A stretch of 64,000 nucleotides of DNA from Lumnitzera littorea (lineage: Eukaryota; Streptophyta; Magnoliopsida; Myrtales; Combretaceae), in contig JAMXBB010000010.1 of the NCBI GenBank assembly GCA_024138015.1, forward strand, positions 80,558,038-80,622,037, given 5' to 3'. Below the pieces are notes generated by a model. The model ran no database searches. It was not told the origin of the DNA and worked only from the letters and a program-made list of their open reading frames with translations. Below, in pieces: positions 1 to 10,849 of this stretch. Within the stretch, counting starts at the first letter, position 1. Each line of letters starts with the position of its first letter. Made by a program: the position numbers and the translations under genes.

Positions 1-544
1 TAAGCTTACACCCTAACAGTTCTTTTCCTTGCAGGTTGATCGATAGTTGGGAATGGGATAGGAATCGAGTGTAGAGTGCTACCATTGAATCAGTATGATG
101 AAAAGCTTATGTAGTTAATTCGAAATGCTCCGAAAAACGACTAATATCTCAATTAAGTTTAATGTCTTTAGTAGGTTTAGAATTTTCTGGAATTGTCTAT
201 CTTATTTCACTATTTTGGTAGGGGATACCGATTCTCTACGGTTCTGAGGAATTATGGAAAAATGGTTATCCATAATTATTTATATCATATAATGAGCAAT
301 GAACAAAAATTGAAAACCCTAGCGAATAACTATTTAGAGTCTTGCAATCTCTGACTTGCAAGGCGATTTTCTTATCATGGGTGCATACGTGATATGGAAA
401 TTCTAGACAATATTACTAAGTCGCTCCTAAGGTCGTTACACTAGTCAAGGGTCAGTATTAAACGGGTAGGGTTTAATATTGATCGATTTAAAATAAAAAC
501 TAATTTAAAAAAAAAAACTAGGAGGTGAAAAACAAAGTTCGACA
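1..544 (+). repeat. 3' part of a Tat/Ogre-like 5' LTR (element T1)
   Basis: The stretch from about 440 to 544 matches the terminal ~110 bases of two other LTRs in this window read on the minus strand (ending at 58382 and 52806): all contain the blocks TCAAGGxTCAGTATTAAACG and GGTTTAATATTGAT and end in TTGACA or TCGACA. The LTR therefore ends near 544 and its beginning lies left of the window. A primer-binding-site-like sequence follows at once. The first 430 bases show no coding potential. Confidence 0.7.
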
Positions 545-566
545 GCTTAGCAACTCCACTGAGAAA
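545..566 (+). other. Primer-binding-site-like sequence of T1
   Basis: Immediately after the LTR end lies GCTTAGCAACTCCACTGAG. It reads like the TGGCGACTCC...GGGG block that follows Tat/Ogre LTRs, with G-to-A changes. I did not identify the primer tRNA. The position directly after an LTR end is the main support. Confidence 0.5.
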
Positions 567-1182
567 GTCAAAAAGGCTAGCCATTTAAAAACATTCCAAA
601 ATTAAAATTGCTTTTCAAAATACCTATGTTATTTAGTTATTTGTTTATTTATTTATATATTTATTTGTTTATTTGTTATTAACTTCATGTGTATATTTTA
701 TTTTTTGTTATCATGTTTTATCAAAAATGCAGGATAGATGCGATCAGACTCAAGTTATCTTAAGACGTAAGGAGGAGGGCCATTATGCAAGTTCTAGGCA
801 TTGTGGGATAACCACTGCTCGGGACCGATTAAGCCACCCTACTTAAGCTCATTGTGACCAATGAAAGTGTTTTCTAAAAACAAGTGAGGTCATAAAGTTT
901 AAGGACCTTTTAGAACTGACCCTAATTGTATATACTTCCCTCTAAGCATGAGTTAATACGCTACCCTTAAGAAATTGCAACCCTACTAATCGTTCAAGAG
1001 TTTTAATGTAATCAAGTTTTTGAAAATTATAATAGGGTACAACTTAAGGAGTAATGTATTAACCCAAACGATCCTAACATCTGCATATTTCCACGTTTTT
1101 TCTTCTTTTGTTGTATTGATGATTAATTCTTGCCCATAAAATGTGTAGACGTAGGATGGTAGACAACTAAGCAAATGATCAG

Positions 1183-1374
1183 GTGAAAGATAGGCCACTG
1201 GACATCTCTAAGATTTGTGAACAGATGTTAAGAGATGAGATTACCTACTTAAAGGAAAAGCTTGAGTGTTCTAAGGCTCACAACCGAACCTTAAGGTCCC
1301 TTCCAGTATAGGTCATTGGGGATACTTATGAGATGATAGAGGACCTTAAGGCTTATATACGAAACTTAATGTAA
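1183..1374 (+). pseudogene. Short coiled-coil remnant inside T1
   Basis: A 63-codon frame ending in TAA with a single internal TAG reads as a charged, heptad-like helix (segments DEITYLKEKLECSKAHN and EMIEDLKAYIRNL around the stop). Similar Glu/Lys/Leu-rich coiled-coil stretches occur in the 5' region of some Tat-type elements, but I cannot assign it to a named domain. The internal TAG sits between Val and Val-Ile-Gly, where CAG-to-TAG is the simplest explanation. It is the only stretch of T1 with protein-like character. Confidence 0.35.
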
Positions 1375-1861
1375 GGTTTTCTCCAATTCAAAGCCTAGAA
1401 TAAACATCAAATTCTTAAATAAATATTAGCTTATATGCCTTTGTTTTTGTATTTTGATCTTTTTTCAAAATAATAAATCTCTCTTTAATTCATTGTTCTT
1501 CATGCTTTAATATTCCCGTCTTTGTAAATAATCTTTCAATAAGCATTTATCTAACCACTATTCCTTCTCATTTAGGAAAATTTAAATAAATCCATAGACT
1601 TGTAAATAGAAACCTAAAAATCACCATCCTTATTTATAAATTATTTTCTAAAAAAAAAACTTTACTTTCTCTCTCTAAAAAAAAAGAAACAAAAATTGGA
1701 AAAAAATATATAAATAAAAAAATTTGCCAACGGCTATAAGTCCTTACGAGCTCAAAAAGCCAACCTAAGCTTAGGCCTTTGACCCACGTAAGTAACCAAT
1801 CTAAACACTTGGCTTTCAACCCATACAAGATCCTTCAATTTATTAAAGAAGCCAATATGAG

Positions 1862-2066
1862 CCCCTTGGCCCATTCAACACAAACACAAGCCCTTTGGCC
1901 CATTTAACCCAAACACAAGCCATTTGGCCAACACCAACCTTAAGCTCATTCGAGCAACTTACCTAAACATAGGCCGCTTGGCTAGGCGTTCAACCTAAAC
2001 ACCAACCTTGGGCTCATTCAAGCAACCTACCCAAATACAAGCTATTAGGCTAGGCAACTAATCCGA
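1862..2066 (+). repeat. Short tandem repeats in T1 interior
   Basis: Two small arrays adjoin. Near 1862, 1891 and 1920 a ~29-bp unit recurs (CCCTTGGCCCATTYAACNCAA type). From 1931 a ~68-bp unit recurs at 1999 (ACACCAACCTT...CTCATTCRAGCAACYTACC...GGCTAGGC). Both are imperfect. Confidence 0.6.
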
Positions 2067-3919
2067 ACACAAACCACGGTCCATCGAGATAGCCGACCTA
2101 AGCACAATCCTTAGCCTCTAAAAGTAACTAAGCCAAGCTAGAACCCCCGATCTGTTTAGAAAGCCAAGCCTAATCATGAACCAAACTAAAACACAAAGTC
2201 AAATATCAAGGCATGACTTGAGAAAACTAAGGGGCAAAACCAATCTTCACCTTAGGCAAATAAATATGGATTCCTCCTTAAGAAATCTGTAACTCACTTT
2301 TAAAAGGTTTAGAATGAAAAGAGGCAAACTATATTCTATACACTAAACCTTCAAACACTTTGAGAGTTGAGCGACATAATAGTAAAGATACTTTGGAATC
2401 ATTCCTTAAAAGAGGTCTACTTTGAATGTGATACATAGATTAAAGTGAAGTTAGGCATTCATTTCTAAATCCTAAACACAATTATCTATTTTTCACCCTG
2501 TTGGACCTATTTGGAAAATTTTCAAATTCAAACCCTGTCAAGAAACACCCTACAATAAGGCAATTTAGAGGTTAGGCTTATTGAATAGAAGATAGGGGTA
2601 AGATTGGTTTATACTTGTTTAAGTAACATTAATTCAAAAACGAATTTTATTTCTGATAAATTATTTTTCTTTTAAATGAAGAAGAGTCAATTTCCTTTTC
2701 AAGCACCTCAAGCCCATACACTAGGAATCCATGGATTTAGGGCCTTGAATCGTTTAAAAAGAAAAAACTCAGTAATGAAAACAATTACTCTTGAGGCCAA
2801 AAGAAAAGAGAGAATAGTAAGAAATAATGGGGCAAAGCAATTAAAAAAAAAAACAAAACAAAAAAGAAGAAGAAAAGAGGCCAAAGAATTAGGCCTGAGC
2901 GTAAGACGAAAGCCCCAAGAAATATTTCAGCAAGGGCAACCAAACCAAATCAAAAGGTCAGGAGACAAAGCCCACATAGCCTAAGAAACACAAGGCCCTA
3001 AATCATGCTCTAAAGCCCGAAAACCCAAAATCTTCATATCCACTCTGAAGCCTCTCTCACCTATGATGAATCACACAAGGCCTTCCTACCTACAATACCA
3101 CTCTTATATAGTAAAAGCTTTTCTGATCTTCAAAGATAATTTATCTTTAATAAAAATTGTTTTTGAAACTAGGACAAGCATACTTCTAATTTTTCCCTTA
3201 GGTTTTTTACTTGTACACCCGGGATAAATAAAAATATTTCTTTCTAGGCTTCTTCATTAGTCCTTTTTGAAACCCTTAGACTAAAAACTTAAATTCATAA
3301 TGTTGAACCGGAAAAAACCTAATAGATTAATCAAAGCGTATCACTTGTAAAATGGATTGTAATTTTTGGAACTAAAGTCGAGAGCGAAATCTAGATTAAG
3401 AGCTAGAGAGGAAGATCTCTCTGACTAAACTAATCATGGGTTATCTTTTTCTTAAGAAAAGGAATGCCTTCAAATCACAAAAGCCTTATGAGAAGGCCTT
3501 AAGGTCAGGGGCATTGAGAAACTTCACATGATTGTCAAGGGTAGGGGTAGTTATAAAATTGTTCCTTAAATAAATATTTATACCCATTGGCAAACTAAAA
3601 AAAAAAAAGAATAAAAAAGAAAGAAGAAAGACAAAAGAAGAGAGAGAAAGTAAAGGCTTATCACGAAATTCTTGTCCAATCCATGTTGTCCGTTTCCTTT
3701 TCAAGATGGTCATTTTTTTGTAAAATTAACCTTAATAGTCTAGATCATTCTTCCCTAATAGTAGTTTCTAATATCCTTTAACTCTTTTTCAAATCAAAAG
3801 GCCTATCCCCAATGTATTTTTTCATAAATGGTTTTTCAACAATTTCCCTATAAATACTTTTCCAAGTCAAGAAGTCTTTTAAAACCAATTGCTTTCCTTA
3901 CCTTCATCAAATTTCCTCT

Positions 3920-4460
3920 TAGGGTTCAAGTCAGCTCTTAGAGCGCTATCCTCTTTTCTATTCTTTTTAAGGTTTTAGCTAGCTTTGGGGCATTATCTCA
4001 TCTTTCTAGAGTTCTAATTAGCTCTTGGAGCACTAACCACTCTTTTATTCTTTTTAGGGTTTGAGCTAACCTTTAGGGTGCTATCTCGTCTTTCATTTTT
4101 AAGGATCCCATTAGCCTTTAAGGCATCATCTCATCTTTCTAGGCTACTAACCAGCATTCAACCCTTCTTTCATCACCTTCCTTTAGAGTCTTTAGCGAGC
4201 CCGTAGGGCGTTCACCTTACCAATTCCTCTTAGCGAGCCCATATGGCACTTCTCTTCATCGATTTCTTTTAGTGAGCCCATTGGTTGCTTCTCTTCACCA
4301 ACTTGTTTCCCAAGCCCGTAGGGCACTTCCTTTTGTCAATTTCTCTCAAGTGAGCCCATAGGGCGCTTTACCTCATCAAATCCTCTTAGCAGGCCCATAG
4401 GGTGCTTTCTTTTACCAATTCTTCTCAAGCAAGCCCAAAGGGCACTTCCTCCCAAATCGA
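3920..4460 (+). repeat. Tandem-repeat block, part 1 (T1 3' region)
   Basis: Imperfect repeats of roughly 60 bp (3920-4150, sharing TAGGGTTYTAGCTAGCTYT...GGCAYTATCTCATCTTTCT) pass into repeats of about 50 bp (4185-4460) built on AGCGAGCCCGTAGGGCRCTTC followed by CCAATTYCTCTT. The second type recurs in reverse complement near 56560-56760 in element T2 on the minus strand. Confidence 0.75.
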
Positions 4461-4466
4461 TTCCAA

Positions 4467-4965
4467 AAGTTAGGGCTACTAGTCCCTGAAAAATGCTCCC
4501 GCTTAGGTTAGTTAGCTCAAAGGAGCACTACTGGGTTTATTTTGAATTAATTCCAAAAGTTAGGGTTGCTAATCTCCGAGATACGCTCCTACCTAGGTTA
4601 GTAAGCCTAGTGAAGCACAACCAGGTTCTTTAGATCAATTATAGCTTAGGGTTACTAGTCCTAGAGAGACGCTTCTGCCTAGGTTAATGAGCCTAGAAAG
4701 GCACGACTAGGTTCTTTAGATCGATCCCAACTTAAGGTTACTAGTCCTCGAAAGACACTCCCGCCTAGGTTAGTGAGCATAGAGATGTATAACCAGGTTC
4801 TTTAAATTGATCCCAACTTAAGGCTACTAGTCCCCGAGAGACACTCCTACCTAGGTTAGTGAGCTTAGAGAGGCACAACCAGGTTTTTTAGATTGATCCC
4901 AGCTTAGAGTTGCTAGTCTATGAGAGACGCTCTCTCCTAGGTTAGTTAGCTTATGGGATACTACC
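4467..4965 (+). repeat. 86-bp tandem repeats (T1 3' region)
   Basis: About five to six head-to-tail copies with a measured period of 86 bp (unit starts CTTAGGGTTACTAGTCC at 4645, 4731 and 4817). Each unit contains CTCCCGCCTAGGTTAGTGAGC and CACAACCAGGTTCTTTAGAT. The same monomer, same period, occurs in reverse complement at 55.5-56.5 kb. Confidence 0.85.
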
Positions 4966-5345
4966 AAGTCACAATTTAGGGTCTTAGCTAAGTCTAGCAA
5001 CGTTTTACTTATGTTAATTAGTCAGCTTATTGAGGTATGACCAAGTTTTCTCATTCAATTTAAGGTTTTAACTAGCTCTAGGAGCATTTTACCTATCTTG
5101 GTTAGTCAACTTATAGGGGCACAAGCAAGTTTTCTCATTTAATTTAGGGTCTTAGCTAACTCTAGGAGCATTTTGCCTACCTTAGTTAGCCAACTCATTG
5201 GGGCACAACTAAGTTTTCTCATTCAATTTAGGGTCTTATCCAGTTCTAGGAGGCTTTGCCCACCTTGATTAGTTAGCTCATTGGAGCACGACCAAGTTTT
5301 CTCATTTCTTTTAGGACCTTAGTTAGCTCAATGAGCACTTCGCCC
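4966..5345 (+). repeat. 84-bp tandem repeats (T1 3' region)
   Basis: Four to five copies starting AATTTAGGGTCTTAGCTA at 4973, 5057, 5141 and 5225 (period 84). Units share GTTAGTYARCTYATTGGGGCAC and CAAGTTTTCTCATT with the preceding array's layout, so the two arrays probably descend from one monomer. Confidence 0.8.
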
Positions 5346-5572
5346 GTTTTACCTCAACTCGTTACCTCATAAGAGTACGACCAGACTTCATTTTTTCTTT
5401 CAATCTTTTGGCCATCTCTTAGGGTGCTACCTCTCTCTTCACCAAAGTCTTAGTGAACAAACCCTAAGATAACTAGCTAGCTGTAGCGCTTCTTAGGATA
5501 AAATTTACCCTTGGGGAAAAAATAGTGTCACTTTTATCTTTGTGATAAAGTTTTACTCAAACTTCACTACAT
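5346..5572 (+). other. T1 sequence between repeats and PPT
   Basis: Diverged repeat-like sequence followed by a stretch ending AAGTTTTACTCAAACTTCACTAC that is closely matched, in reverse complement, just before the T2 3' LTR (about 55190-55230). No coding potential seen. Confidence 0.5.
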
Positions 5573-5583
5573 AAAGGGGCAGT
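5573..5583 (+). other. Polypurine tract of T1
   Basis: AAAGGGGCAGT directly precedes the LTR start TGTAAACACC. A purine run here is the expected plus-strand priming site of an LTR retrotransposon. Confidence 0.6.
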
Positions 5584-5995
5584 TGTAAACACCTTATTTT
5601 TACCCTTTTTTATTTTTCAATTTTTTTTTAGAATAAGTTAAAGAGTCTAAAATTAAGAAAAATACAAAAAAAAATAGAAAAATAAGAAAACTCAAAAATA
5701 TGAAATTCAGGAAAATACAAAAAAAAAAAGGAAAGTAGGAAAAAGCACAAAAAATAGGAAATTTAGAAAAAAAAATACAAAAGATGGAAAAATTTAGAAA
5801 AATATAAAAAAAAATTGAAAAGTCACAAAAAATTGAAAAAATTGAAAAAAAAAATAAGAGATTTAGAAAATAATAAAAAAATTTAGGTAGTTTAAATAGA
5901 ATAAATTTTTAATTTAAATAAAGGATCGTTGGACCTAAGCTTAGATTTAAATTTAGTTCAGGCTAACCTAATCCATTATTGCACTATACAAGGTT
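5584..5995 (+). repeat. Truncated 3' LTR of T1
   Basis: Starts TGTAAACACCTTATTTTTAC. Two minus-strand LTRs start in the same way (55184: TATAAACACCTCATTTTTGC; 61065: TGTAGACACTCCATTTTTGT), then show the same A-rich run with GTTAAAGAGTCT or GTTAAAGGGTCT and an AAGCTTAGATTTAAATTTAG type block. Similarity fades around 5985-5995, where this LTR seems to be cut off by unrelated sequence. Confidence 0.7.
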
Positions 5996-8900
5996 TCTTA
6001 CAATGCTGACTTCCTCCTAGAAACCAATATTGAGTAATTGCAAAGCATTTGATATAAATTGTGCCATAATATCTAAATCTGACTTAACATAAATAAAGAT
6101 AGGGGTATAAGGTTTCCCCTAACATAAGTCATACATACCCAAAATAAAATAGTACCAATAGTTTAAGCTATTTGCCATACTGGAAGATGTAAATAAACTT
6201 AGAAAGTCCAAATAACATTTAAGTTACCATTCAAGCTCTCTTCTTCTTCTCACTAACCATTCCCAAGCTAGTAGGACTAACCTTGAGCATCCTACAACAT
6301 AGTACCAGCCAAATATCTTACTACAACAACAAACTATAAGAGAGTAAGCTATAATTACTTCGTGAGTAACCTTCCTATCCTACTAACAAACAAGAGACAA
6401 GCAAGTGAATTAACATGCATATGCAATGCAGACAAACATATGAAATGTTGTATCATACACAGCTTGCCAGCAACTATGCAAAGTACGATATTATACCCAC
6501 TGTTGCTCGAGGTAGAAAGTATTTAGGTATATCAGGACCCTAGTTTCTACATTTATCATCTAAGCACTTTCATTTCTTATTCAATAGACCTAAAGCAACA
6601 AACACGACTTGGCCTCAAATAGAAGGCAGCATTCCCCAAAGCTAAGTAGATCCCAAAAGTCGAAGTAAGAACATGTCGTACGAAATAACGGCAACACATA
6701 ATAATAATAGATCCAAAATGCAGGATCTCTTGCTCCATTACGTAGTGCTAACACCCTAAACAATAAATGCATAAAAATGCAATGCATGGCTGGTATTTAT
6801 TAATGTCGAGTAGTTATCATTCCAGTTCGTAGGTGACTAACCAAATATATATGACAGACAATCCTAAGCCTTATTTACTAATGCAGCTTCTAATTTTTAA
6901 TTCAAATATGTTATCATTTCTTAATAAACAAGTTCATCCAAATCAAACACTTGCATATAACCCCAACCCCAAGCATATTCATTTCTTGTAAATACATAAT
7001 TAGAAGGTACTCTACACTATAAGCACAAGTAAGAAAAGACAGGGGTCGATATACTCACTCTGTCGTATAATCTAATAGTCCCAGTAATCCTCGACTATGT
7101 CAAACTTAGAGTCCTCGTCACCTAAGGAATACATTTAAAGTATGTAAGTATCTTACTTATACTAATTATCTAAGCTTTCTTACTCTAGATCCCTGTTTTA
7201 ACTGTTTCGTATTTCGATCGTAGTTTCTTTGCTTTAAATCCATTTTTAGTGATCTAACAGCTGTTTTTCATTAGTTTCATGTGTTATTTGAATTAGTAAG
7301 GTCATTTTTTAGCTTTAAGGCCAGCAAGGTTTTGGTTTGGGCCTTACAAGTTCGTGGGCTCATAGGATAAGTTTGGTTACTTTAGGGCTTAAGCCTAATT
7401 TTAGGCTTCAAGCTTAGCTTTTGATCTTGGGCCTTACACTTATATTTTAGGCTTCCTTTTTAACTATTTTAAGTGAATTTTTTCTGCCCAACACTTTAAA
7501 TTTTCATCTTGGGCCTTAGTATTTCTCTTATGGGCCTAAATAAGCTCTTCTCTTAAGTTTAAGGCTTCAACTCATTAAGGGGCCTATAATAGATGTCTTA
7601 TATAGGCCTTAGGATTTAGCAAGCCTCTTGAATAACTTATTTTGAGCCTTCTATTATAAGGTTCAAATCTGGTCATCCTCTTATTTGGGTCTTAAACTTA
7701 AGTCTTTTGAGGCTTTTTGGGCCTTACTTACACTTTAGGGTCTTAGACTTAAACCCACTTGTCTTTTTACACTTAAGCCCAACTTTAACCCTAAGTTTAT
7801 TCCATTTTAATTAACTTTACAAATCTAGTCATGATCATCAAGGCTTCCCTTAATACCATTTTTAAGTCATTAATCTAGTTTAGGGTCCTAACTTATCATT
7901 AGCCTACTTAGCTTGGTTAATCAAGTCCTAAACCATACTTAACACTAAATAATCATGTTATTAAGGTAATAAATTAAAATTTATAGATTTGAATCTATCA
8001 TGCAAGTGGCATCCAAGGTGGGGTTTTGGGGGTTTCCATTACGCACCTCACATACTATATGTTTTAGTGCTTTTTCCTCTTATCTTAGTTATGTTTTCTA
8101 CTAACATAAGTTGTGTATTTATCAAATATGAAAAAAAAAAAGCATTTAGAATGCCCTAAGGGAGGTGGCAGCATACACATGAAGCAAGGGTTATGGGGTT
8201 TCTTTTTTATGATTCCTCATTAAAACTTACTAGTTATCAACTTACATTATATGTTGATATTACTACATAAACCATTTAGTTTCATTCACGCATTATTCTA
8301 ACCTAGCTTTCATTATACTTTCTTAAAACACTAAGTTATATATGTACATAGTAATATAAGAGTCTAGAATGAAGGAACTATCGTGAATCGTAAGGAAAAA
8401 AGCAAGAAGGAGTTCAACTTAGCACTTACCGGAGTTAGGTTTGGATGGCCTCCTTTTTTATACGTGTGCTAGGAGTTTGTATGTGTATGTGTGTATTAGT
8501 GTGTGCGTGTGTGTGCGTGTGTATGTGTGTGTATCAACTCAACTAGAGGAGAGAGTAAGGGTGGTATGGGTCTTGGTGGTTCGTGGTTTGATAAGGTGGT
8601 GGTAGAGTTATAATGGCTGACGGTAGTAGTATATGGGGTAGCTCATGGAGTGAGGTTGAGAGTCTTTTTGGAGTAAGTTTTTTAGAGTGATTTATGAAGA
8701 GTGTTGCATGTGAAAAATGAATGAAAGTGAGGATGAGGAAGAGAGAGATGGCCGGAACAACAAAGGAGTGGGAAGGGGACAAAGTGTAGATTATTTGGAA
8801 AGTGAAGGACATGGTTTATTTGGGGACCGTGTACTATATTACTTTTTTGCCCAATTTTGAAAGATCTTATCTCCCCAAAGGACAAGATATTTTAAAGCCA

Positions 8901-9413
8901 TTAAACCCCTTGTACTTTAGTCCTTAATTAAGTTTGACTTGTCGTTAATTAAAAGGTAATGAGGGTTAGCTATGGATTAGGGTTTGTTTAGGGTAATTGA
9001 TGGTAATTAAGTATAATTAGGGCATGTTAAGGGTTATGTTATGTTTTAACACTACACTTTAGATAGTCTAACTATTTACACGTGTACTTAGGGTTTTCTT
9101 AGGGCTTAACATCCTTTTGTAGTTATTTAATTCACATACATGCTTGGAACTTAGGGTTTTAAGTAATTGGTGAATTAGATTACTTTTAGTGATTGATTTA
9201 ACCTTATGATTAGGGTTTATTTGTCATGTTAAGGTATTTGGTCATTCAATTGGGACTCATCAAGGTTTTCTTATCATTCTAGGGTTTCTTGAGTATTAAG
9301 GTTTCTAGGGTTTTACTCATATAGCTAGGATTTGAGAGTCTTGCTCCTTCTAGAGTTTTGGTTTAACGTTTAGGATTTGATTCTTTTACTTAGGGTTTCA
9401 TTATTATGTCTGA
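5996..9413. repeat. Degenerate LTR-like spacer, probably minus orientation
   Basis: No gene. Composition and layout resemble an old gypsy LTR read on the minus strand: a TATA-like TATAAAAAAGGAGG on the minus strand near 8450, a purine/pyrimidine-rich leader (8540-8800 plus-strand coordinates) and a high density of TAGGGTTT at the right end. I could not define either end or a target-site duplication, and the sequence is not clearly homologous to the other LTRs here. Short frames at 8543-8885 are low-complexity artefacts. Confidence 0.35.
8478..8534 (+). repeat. (GT)n microsatellite
   Basis: Imperfect GT/GTAT/GTGC dinucleotide run of about 57 bases. Confidence 0.9.
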
Positions 9414-9439
9414 GTAGTTCTAGGGGCCATTTGAAGACC

Positions 9440-10744
9440 TTATCCAACTTCGCTTTTGGGGTATTGATAACTTGTAAGGTTTACAAAGCACATAGTGTAT
9501 GATATTTCCTACACCCTGGAAATAATAAGATATACAAGGACTTAGAGCAGAAATGTTGGTGGAAGAGAATGAAAGGAGATGTGGCACAATATATATCACA
9601 TTGTATGACTTGCCAAAAGGTGAAGGTTGAACATCAAAGATCAAGAGGATTGTTACAACCTTTACCTATACCTAAGTAGAAGTAAGAGCATCTAACAATA
9701 GATTTTGTGAACAGTTTACTAAAGACAAGGAGACAACATGATATCATATGGGTTATAGTGGATAGGCTCATGAAATTAGCACATTTCTTAGTTGTAAGGC
9801 AAATGGCTATGTTCTCTCAACTAGCAAAAGTTTATGTCAAGGAGATAGTACATTTGCATGGTGTCCTGATGTCAATAATATTTGATTGAGATTCTCGTTT
9901 TAAGTCTCAATTTTGGCAATCTTTGCAAGCAGAGATGGGGACTAAGATAAACTTTAATATTGTTTATCATACCTAGAGTGATAGGCAATCAAAGCAAACA
10001 ATCTAAACTCTAGAGGATATGCTAAGGGCATGTGTGATGGATTTTAGAGATAATTGGGATAACCATTTGCCATTAGTAGAATTTGCCTACAATAATAGCT
10101 ATCATTATACCTTTCACATGTCTCCATATGAAGCATTGTATGGACATAAATGTAGATTACCTATTTAATGGGATGAAGTAGGGAATAAACAAGTCATTAG
10201 ACCATCAATGTTACAAGATCTTAAGGAAAAGGTACAAATAATTAGGGAATGAATGCAAATTGCCTAAAGCCAACAAAAATTTTACGCGGATGTTAGAAGA
10301 AAGCCGTTAGAATTCCAAGTAAATGATTGAGTATTCATGAAGATATCACCAATGAAGGGTATAAAGCAATTTGATATTAAAGGAAAGTTAAGTCCTTAGT
10401 ATATTAGGTCATACCAAATTAAGAAAAGGATCGACAAAGTTGCCTATGAACTTGAATTACCCAATGAGATGGTAGGAATCTGCAATGTATTTCACGTTTC
10501 TACCTTAAGGAAATTTGTAAGTGATCCCACCATAATATTTTATGTTTCTCTAATGGAGTTAAAAGAAAACCTTACATATATAGAGCATCTAATTTGTATC
10601 TTAGATACCAAGATTTAGAGATTAAGAAACTGAGACATTGAATATGTGAAACTCTTGTGGAGTAGACACACCACCGAAGAAGTGACATGGGAGTTTATCG
10701 AGTCAATGAAAGCTTAATACGATAAACTATTCACACAAGGTTAG
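9440..10744 (+). pseudogene. Ty3/gypsy integrase and chromodomain-like tail (element A)
   Basis: Translated in one main frame this is a Tekay/Del-type chromovirus integrase. In order: zinc-finger remnant (WWKRMKGDVAQYISHCMTCQ, with CxxC), core with first Asp in HLTIDFVNSL and second in IIFD*DSRF, then LEDMLRACVMDF and the SPYEALYGHKCR block, the C-terminal GKLSP...VAYELELP and FHVSTLRKF motifs, and a chromodomain-like end (VTWEFIESMKA). The 5' two thirds of the element (gag to RNase H) are missing; sequence left of about 9440 is unrelated. At least ten in-frame stops are present. Two lie where the PxWKWEH motif has Trp (TAG 9677, TAA 9683) and one replaces Arg (TGA near 9887). It once joined cDNA to host DNA in the nucleus; it is dead now. 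The PPT and 3' LTR follow. Confidence 0.9.
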
Positions 10745-10836
10745 TAATGTTGTCATCAATTATTCTTTTTTTTAGAATAAGGTTAAGAATATATGTCTTC
10801 AACTTGTAGTTAAGTTTCAAAGATAAAAATTTTTGT

Positions 10837-10849
10837 AAGAGGAGTATGA
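10837..10849 (+). other. Polypurine tract of element A
   Basis: AAGAGGAGTATGA immediately before the LTR start TGTAATACCC. Confidence 0.6.

Larger units (their letters stand above)
567..3919 (+). other. Non-coding internal region of non-autonomous element T1
   Basis: Between the primer-binding site and the tandem-repeat block there are about 3.3 kb without any recognisable gag, protease, RT, RNase H or integrase motif in any frame. Open frames here are short and compositionally driven (for example the Lys/Arg-rich frame at 2676-2984, which comes from A-rich sequence). One coiled-coil-like remnant (1183-1374) and short tandem repeats (about 1862-2066) are listed separately. The architecture LTR, PBS, long non-coding interior, PPT, LTR is that of a large retrotransposon derivative (LARD). 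Confidence 0.6.

Noticed and set aside
2676..2984. 102-codon Lys/Arg-rich plus-strand frame
   Set aside because: The residues follow from A-rich DNA inside the non-coding T1 interior; there is no domain-like pattern.
8543..8885. Minus-strand frames rich in Pro, Ser and His
   Set aside because: Low-complexity translation of purine-rich LTR-like leader; no conserved motif.
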